Part shown: positions 4,621 through 8,288 of the stretch, one piece after another
How positions within the stretch are numbered: position 1 is the first letter of the stretch
Layout: every line of letters starts with the position of its first letter
Assembly (NCBI GenBank): GCA_026398575.1
Contig: JAPLSP010000168.1
Span: 1 to 8,288 of the forward strand
Direction of reading: 5' to 3'
Length of the DNA stretch: 8,288 nucleotides
Origin: Candidatus Sumerlaeota bacterium
GTDB lineage: Bacteria; Sumerlaeota; Sumerlaeia; JADFCT01
The notes under the pieces: generated by a model
Told to the model about the DNA's origin: nothing
Databases searched by the model: none
Seen by the model: the letters and a program-made list of their open reading frames with translations, nothing else
Translations under genes and position numbers: made by a program

Positions 4621-7600
4621 AAATCAATCGAGCAATGAACGCAAAGATGCCTCTTCTTCAACTCCTGCCGCAGCTCAATCCTCATCTTCAGCCAATGCGA
4701 ACGCCTCTGCTGGCGCCAAACCTCCGGCTAAAAAGCGCCGCTGGCTCAAAATTATTGGCATTGGGACAGGCGCTCTGGCGGTTGTATTGATCGTTGGCTA
4801 TCTTTATCTTACATCCGCTCACTTCGTCCGTCACTTTATCCTCCCGTCCGTGGGCAAAAGCCTGGGATGCCAGGTTGTCGCTGGTGAGATTTCAGTTCAT
4901 CCTTTCTCAAGCGTCCTTGTCGGCGATCTGAAAGTCATCGGCCAAGGCGCGCCGGCGGATGCGCCGCCGCTCTTTACCTGCAAACGTTTCGAGGCGCGCT
5001 ATCGTTTGCTTTCCATCCTTCGCGGCGCGCCACAGATTGAGTTCGTTCGCATCGAAGCGCCGCAGGGAACCATTGTGGAATATCCCGACGGCAAGACGAG
5101 TCTGGATAGCGTGTTGGCGAAATTGAAAGCAGGCAAAGTTTCTGTTTCCGCTGAAAAAGCCAAACCCGCCAAACAAGCCCCCGCCGCCGCCACCTCCGCC
5201 ACGGCGCCCGCCATCAATGTCGCTGAAATCACCATCCACGACGCCGCGATGCAGATGATCGGAGTGGACGCGAAGGGCGTTGAAACTTCCCGAAAAGGAA
5301 TCACGAATTTCGAGTTTTCTCTCAAAGATTTGCGTCCCGGCGGCGACGCCAAACTGGCGATGAGCGTCAAAGTGATCGGCAAAGATCCCCAGAAGCGCCT
5401 CGACGTCACGAACGGAGAAATCACGCTGGACGCGACCATGGGATTGGGACTGGATTCTTCGCTCAAGAGCCTGGAAGCAAATCTGGTCGCCGGGAAATTC
5501 CAGGGCAATGCGCAAGACCTGGCGATAGACGGTTACTCGGCCAAGGGCGCCCTCAGCATGATACTGCGCGGCGGCGTTCTGGAACTGGCGCCTTCCACGT
5601 TGATCGTGAATTCCAAAGACGCCGTTGGCGGCAGCGTGCGCGTCTCGGGACAGTATGACCCGCGGATAGGTGAAGGCGCCTTCAATTTCCGCGTCAAAGA
5701 CATCAACCGCGTTTTCCTCAATCTGCTGGGCGCCTCCGTTCCGGGCGGCGCGGATTTCCGCAACACCTCGATCAGCATGAACTACGATGTGGCAATTAAA
5801 AATAATCACTCCCGCATTGAAGCCGCCGGCGGCATCGAAGCGAAATCGTTCAGCGTTCTGACGCCGGAATTCGCCTCGGCGCCCAGCGAAGAGATGAACC
5901 TGTCGCTCAAGCAGTCCGTGCGTTATGACGCCGCCAAACAGTCGCTCGAAATCACCGATGCGACGATCAAGGCCAATCAGAAAGGCCGGGATATCCTGAG
6001 CGGCAAACTGGCGTCGCCGCTGACGCTGGATTTGTCGGGCGCGGCGGAGGCTGGCGGCGCCGGCCCGGCGATCGCATATGATTTTTCCATCAACGAACTG
6101 GACTTGGCTGCCTACGCAGGATTGGCGCGGCTGCCCCAAGGCTGGCGGCTGAATACGGGACGCTTGTCCGTCGAGGCTCAGGCGCTGTTTGCGAAGAAAG
6201 GCGCCGACGTCTCGTTCAATGGCAAGGGAACACTGAGCGAATTTTCCGGCGTTGTCGGCGGAACGTCCCTCCCTGTGCTGAATCTCGATTTCGCCATCGA
6301 GAGTCGCTTGGCGCAGATGTCGCGCGCCATGATCCAGAACGCCGAACTTGCTTTCATTCAGCGCGGTCAACCGGCGGGAAAAATCACCGCCAGCGGCGAG
6401 ATGGACCTGAAGCAAAGCACGGGCAAATTCGCTCTGACCGCGAAAGACGTGGACCAGCGCGCTCTCGGTCCGCTGATCGCCGCGTTTGCCGGCGCGATGC
6501 GAATGCAGGCTGGAGTCATCAACGCTTCTGAAACGGTTCAATTCAGCGGACGCGGCGCAAATGTGAATTCCTCCGGTCAGGTATCGGCCGCCGGTCTTTG
6601 GCTCGTTAACGGCGATACCGGCGCCACCCTGATACCGCCTCTTAATCTGACGCTCGATCATGCTTTCGCGATGAAGGACTATCAGGGTAAGATCGAAAAA
6701 ATGACGCTGGAACTCGCGCCCCGTGAAACAAGCCAGAAGAAAGAAACCATTGCGCTGACGGGGACGGTCGTCTTCCCAAAAGAATTCAAAGCGACGGATA
6801 ACGACCCGATCAAATGCGCGCTCTTGGTGAAGTCCGACCGATTGACGCTGGATCATTATCTGCCTGCTCCCGAAGCCGGCGCATCGGCCTCTCAGAGCGC
6901 GCCTGGCCGCCCGATGACTCCCGGCAGCGCCGCGCCCACCGCGGTGCCGAGTTCGGTGGGCGCGGCGCCTTCTCGCCCCGAAAACGCCTCTGCGAAGCCC
7001 CAGGCCGAATTGCCGGCGCTGAACCTTGGATGGTTGCAGGTCGAGCCGTTCGACGCGCGGATCGCCGCCCTGAATTGGCAGAAACTGGCGATCAATGACA
7101 TGGATGTGAAGGCGAGCCTGAAAAAGAGCGTTTTAGATCTGAGCAAGGCGGACATGAAGATGGCCGAGGGGACGATGAAATCGTCCGCTAAAGTGAATCT
7201 CAACGTTCCAGGCTGGGACTATGCGGTTCAGGCGAAGATCGTCCAAGCGCAGTTGGGGCCGGTCTGCGACGCTTTCGTTCCCTATCTGAGCGGCTCGGTG
7301 GACGGCAAAGGAAACGTGGACGTGGACGTCAAAGGTCAAGGCATCACGCCGGCCAACCTGGAGAAGCACTTGAGCGGCTCGGTCACGGCCACGCTGGCCG
7401 ACGGCAAAGTCGAGCGCGTTCCCATTCTCGACGCGCTCGGCAACGTTACCAAGATTCCCGTGTTGAATCAGTTGTTCTTCTTCACCGGCGCGCTGGACAT
7501 GAAAATCGCCGACGGCAAAGCGACGATACAGAAAATGGATTTCACGGGGAAAGTAGAGCGCATGGGCATCCGCGGATGGATCGGGCTGGATAGTTCCATT

Positions 7601-8107
7601 GATCTTTCACTTCAGGTGGCGCTCGGCGGCGCTTATGCGCGCGAAGTTAACAAAATTCCGATGGTGGGCAAACTCCTCGCGGACAAAGACGGCTTTGTCG
7701 CGCTGCCCATGCCGGTGGGGATGAAAGGCACGCTGCGCAACCCCAAGCCGGTTTTCAAACTGACGGAAGTGATCAGAGAGCAGGGAGAAAAGATCATCGA
7801 GAGCGTTCTGGAACAGGGAATTGAGCAGGGCCTGAATCAGCTCCTGGACCGGCAGAAAGACAAGAAGAAAGACAAGAATTCCAAAGAACCGGCGAAGGAT
7901 GAAAAATCGTCGAAGATCAATCTGCCCAATATCAAGAACGACGCCCAGGAAATTATCAAAGACCTTTTCGCGCCCCGCCATAAATCGAAAGAAGAGCCTG
8001 CGTCGGCAGCGACTACAGATGAGGTCAAAACCACATCAACCGTTACCAAGCCGGCAAAGACTCCCGATGCAAAGCCCAAAGAGAAGCCCGCAAAGCCTGC
8101 ACGATAG
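4613..8107 (+). CDS. AsmA-like (AsmA/TamB superfamily) inner-membrane-anchored periplasmic protein
   Basis: This 1164-residue protein begins with a cytoplasmic, Ser/Ala-rich disordered segment (1-38), a basic stop KKRRWLK (40-46) and one membrane helix (about 47-66). A chorein-like start follows: HFILPSVGKSLGCQVVAGEI (74-93) and FSSVLVGDLKV (98-108). This is the usual opening of AsmA/TamB proteins, which form long beta-grooves in the periplasm and are linked to lipid movement and outer-membrane homeostasis. The body is repetitive beta-sheet sequence, interrupted by Ala/Pro/Lys linkers near 180-200 and 751-801. The AsmA-type C-terminal region (about 880-1055) has LSGSVDGKGNVDVDVKGQG, a second LSGSVTATLADGKVERVPIL, GWIGLDSSIDLSLQVALGG and PMPVGMKGTLRNPKPVFKL. 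The tail is Lys-rich and disordered, with a helix NDAQEIIKDLFAPR as in related proteins. GAGGG (4601-4605) sits 7 bases before the ATG. No promoter is obvious on this strand. The exact cargo cannot be inferred. Confidence 0.85.
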   Translation: MSENQSSNERKDASSSTPAAAQSSSSANANASAGAKPPAKKRRWLKIIGIGTGALAVVLIVGYLYLTSAHFVRHFILPSVGKSLGCQVVAGEISVHPFSSVLVGDLKVIGQGAPADAPPLFTCKRFEARYRLLSILRGAPQIEFVRIEAPQGTIVEYPDGKTSLDSVLAKLKAGKVSVSAEKAKPAKQAPAAATSATAPAINVAEITIHDAAMQMIGVDAKGVETSRKGITNFEFSLKDLRPGGDAKLAMSVKVIGKDPQKRLDVTNGEITLDATMGLGLDSSLKSLEANLVAGKFQGNAQDLAIDGYSAKGALSMILRGGVLELAPSTLIVNSKDAVGGSVRVSGQYDPRIGEGAFNFRVKDINRVFLNLLGASVPGGADFRNTSISMNYDVAIKNNHSRIEAAGGIEAKSFSVLTPEFASAPSEEMNLSLKQSVRYDAAKQSLEITDATIKANQKGRDILSGKLASPLTLDLSGAAEAGGAGPAIAYDFSINELDLAAYAGLARLPQGWRLNTGRLSVEAQALFAKKGADVSFNGKGTLSEFSGVVGGTSLPVLNLDFAIESRLAQMSRAMIQNAELAFIQRGQPAGKITASGEMDLKQSTGKFALTAKDVDQRALGPLIAAFAGAMRMQAGVINASETVQFSGRGANVNSSGQVSAAGLWLVNGDTGATLIPPLNLTLDHAFAMKDYQGKIEKMTLELAPRETSQKKETIALTGTVVFPKEFKATDNDPIKCALLVKSDRLTLDHYLPAPEAGASASQSAPGRPMTPGSAAPTAVPSSVGAAPSRPENASAKPQAELPALNLGWLQVEPFDARIAALNWQKLAINDMDVKASLKKSVLDLSKADMKMAEGTMKSSAKVNLNVPGWDYAVQAKIVQAQLGPVCDAFVPYLSGSVDGKGNVDVDVKGQGITPANLEKHLSGSVTATLADGKVERVPILDALGNVTKIPVLNQLFFFTGALDMKIADGKATIQKMDFTGKVERMGIRGWIGLDSSIDLSLQVALGGAYAREVNKIPMVGKLLADKDGFVALPMPVGMKGTLRNPKPVFKLTEVIREQGEKIIESVLEQGIEQGLNQLLDRQKDKKKDKNSKEPAKDEKSSKINLPNIKNDAQEIIKDLFAPRHKSKEEPASAATTDEVKTTSTVTKPAKTPDAKPKEKPAKPAR

Positions 8108-8116
8108 TTGTTCTTG

Positions 8117-8288
8117 TTATTTTGTCACACAATATTTTGTCACGGCCAGAACGGCAGTTTCCGGTCCCTGGCATGGAATACGCCGCCTTTTGCCCTGATC
8201 TTTCATCTTCTTGTATATGGCGTCGAGTAGTAGGCCGCTCCGCTCCGCCGGACGGCCCCGCGCGCCATTGCAGTTCGGCGGCTTACCG
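8117..8288 (-). CDS. Possible C-terminal fragment of a convergent gene (runs off right edge)
   Basis: A minus-strand frame is open from the right edge to TAA at 8119-8117, about 56 residues. It includes RSGLLLDAIYKKMKDQGKRRR and ends AVLAVTKYCVTK. No family is recognised. The length is short enough to arise by chance in this GC-rich end, and the C-terminus is unconvincing. If real, it ends only 9 bases from the stop of the AsmA-like gene, in convergent orientation. Confidence 0.22.
   Translation of the reverse strand, partial: GKPPNCNGARGRPAERSGLLLDAIYKKMKDQGKRRRIPCQGPETAVLAVTKYCVTK
8118..8143. repeat. 11-bp direct repeat just after the AsmA-like gene
   Basis: TATTTTGTCAC occurs at 8118-8128 and again at 8133-8143, 15 bp apart. 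The first copy leads into TTGT-CAC-ACAA, a small inverted repeat (8122-8132). No classic GC-rich terminator is present in this region. Function unknown. Confidence 0.5.

Noticed and set aside
4907..6856. 649-codon open frame antisense to the AsmA-like gene
   Set aside because: It lies wholly inside a well-supported gene. Its product is rich in Arg, Gly, His and Gln with no domain pattern, as expected from the reverse complement of this codon usage.
1..8288. tRNA, rRNA, riboswitch, transposase or defence-system genes
   Set aside because: I saw no cloverleaf, no ribosomal RNA sequence, no recognised aptamer core and no transposase, nuclease or helicase motifs on either strand.

Overview
This window looks like chromosomal DNA from a Gram-negative (diderm) bacterium that makes many secreted proteins. 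The mix of an AsmA/TamB-like envelope protein, a secreted glycoside-hydrolase-like protein of the GH123 (former DUF4091) type, a jelly-roll carbohydrate-binding-like protein and a parallel beta-helix protein is familiar from Planctomycetes, Verrucomicrobia, Lentisphaerae, Hydrogenedentes and similar phyla. No marker gene here allows a firm assignment.

Left part, minus strand. The start of a secreted right-handed beta-helix protein (1-1062) runs off the left edge. It is built from 205-residue units whose second halves are almost identical at DNA level (1-144 against 616-759). An AT-rich gap (1063-1371) carries a good sigma70-like promoter for it. Next comes a secreted GH123-like protein (1372-3141), then a short gap with two simple tandem repeats (about 3195-3274), then a secreted protein with a C-terminal carbohydrate-binding-like jelly roll (3271-4050). 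This last gene is joined by an ATGA overlap to a Phd/YefM-type antitoxin gene (4047-4331) that has no toxin beside it.

Middle. From 4332 to 4612 lies a divergent control region. It holds a palindrome and a repeated 8-mer over a perfect TTGACA box for the antitoxin gene. On the plus strand it holds a small open frame (4453-4620) for a 55-residue single-pass membrane peptide, which overlaps the start of the next gene.

Right part, plus strand. One large gene (4613-8107) encodes an 1164-residue AsmA-like protein: inner-membrane anchor, long periplasmic beta-rich body, AsmA-type C-terminal region and Lys-rich tail. The last 180 bases hold an 11-bp direct repeat and an open minus-strand frame that may be the end of a convergent gene.

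How the genes work together is inference. The three secreted minus-strand proteins suggest binding and breakdown of extracellular polysaccharide. The AsmA-like protein belongs to envelope or lipid homeostasis and is transcribed separately. I did not see a complete new defence or mobile system. The most unusual points are the toxin-less antitoxin coupled to a secreted protein, the nearly identical in-frame beta-helix repeat at the edge, and the uncatalogued membrane micro-ORF.
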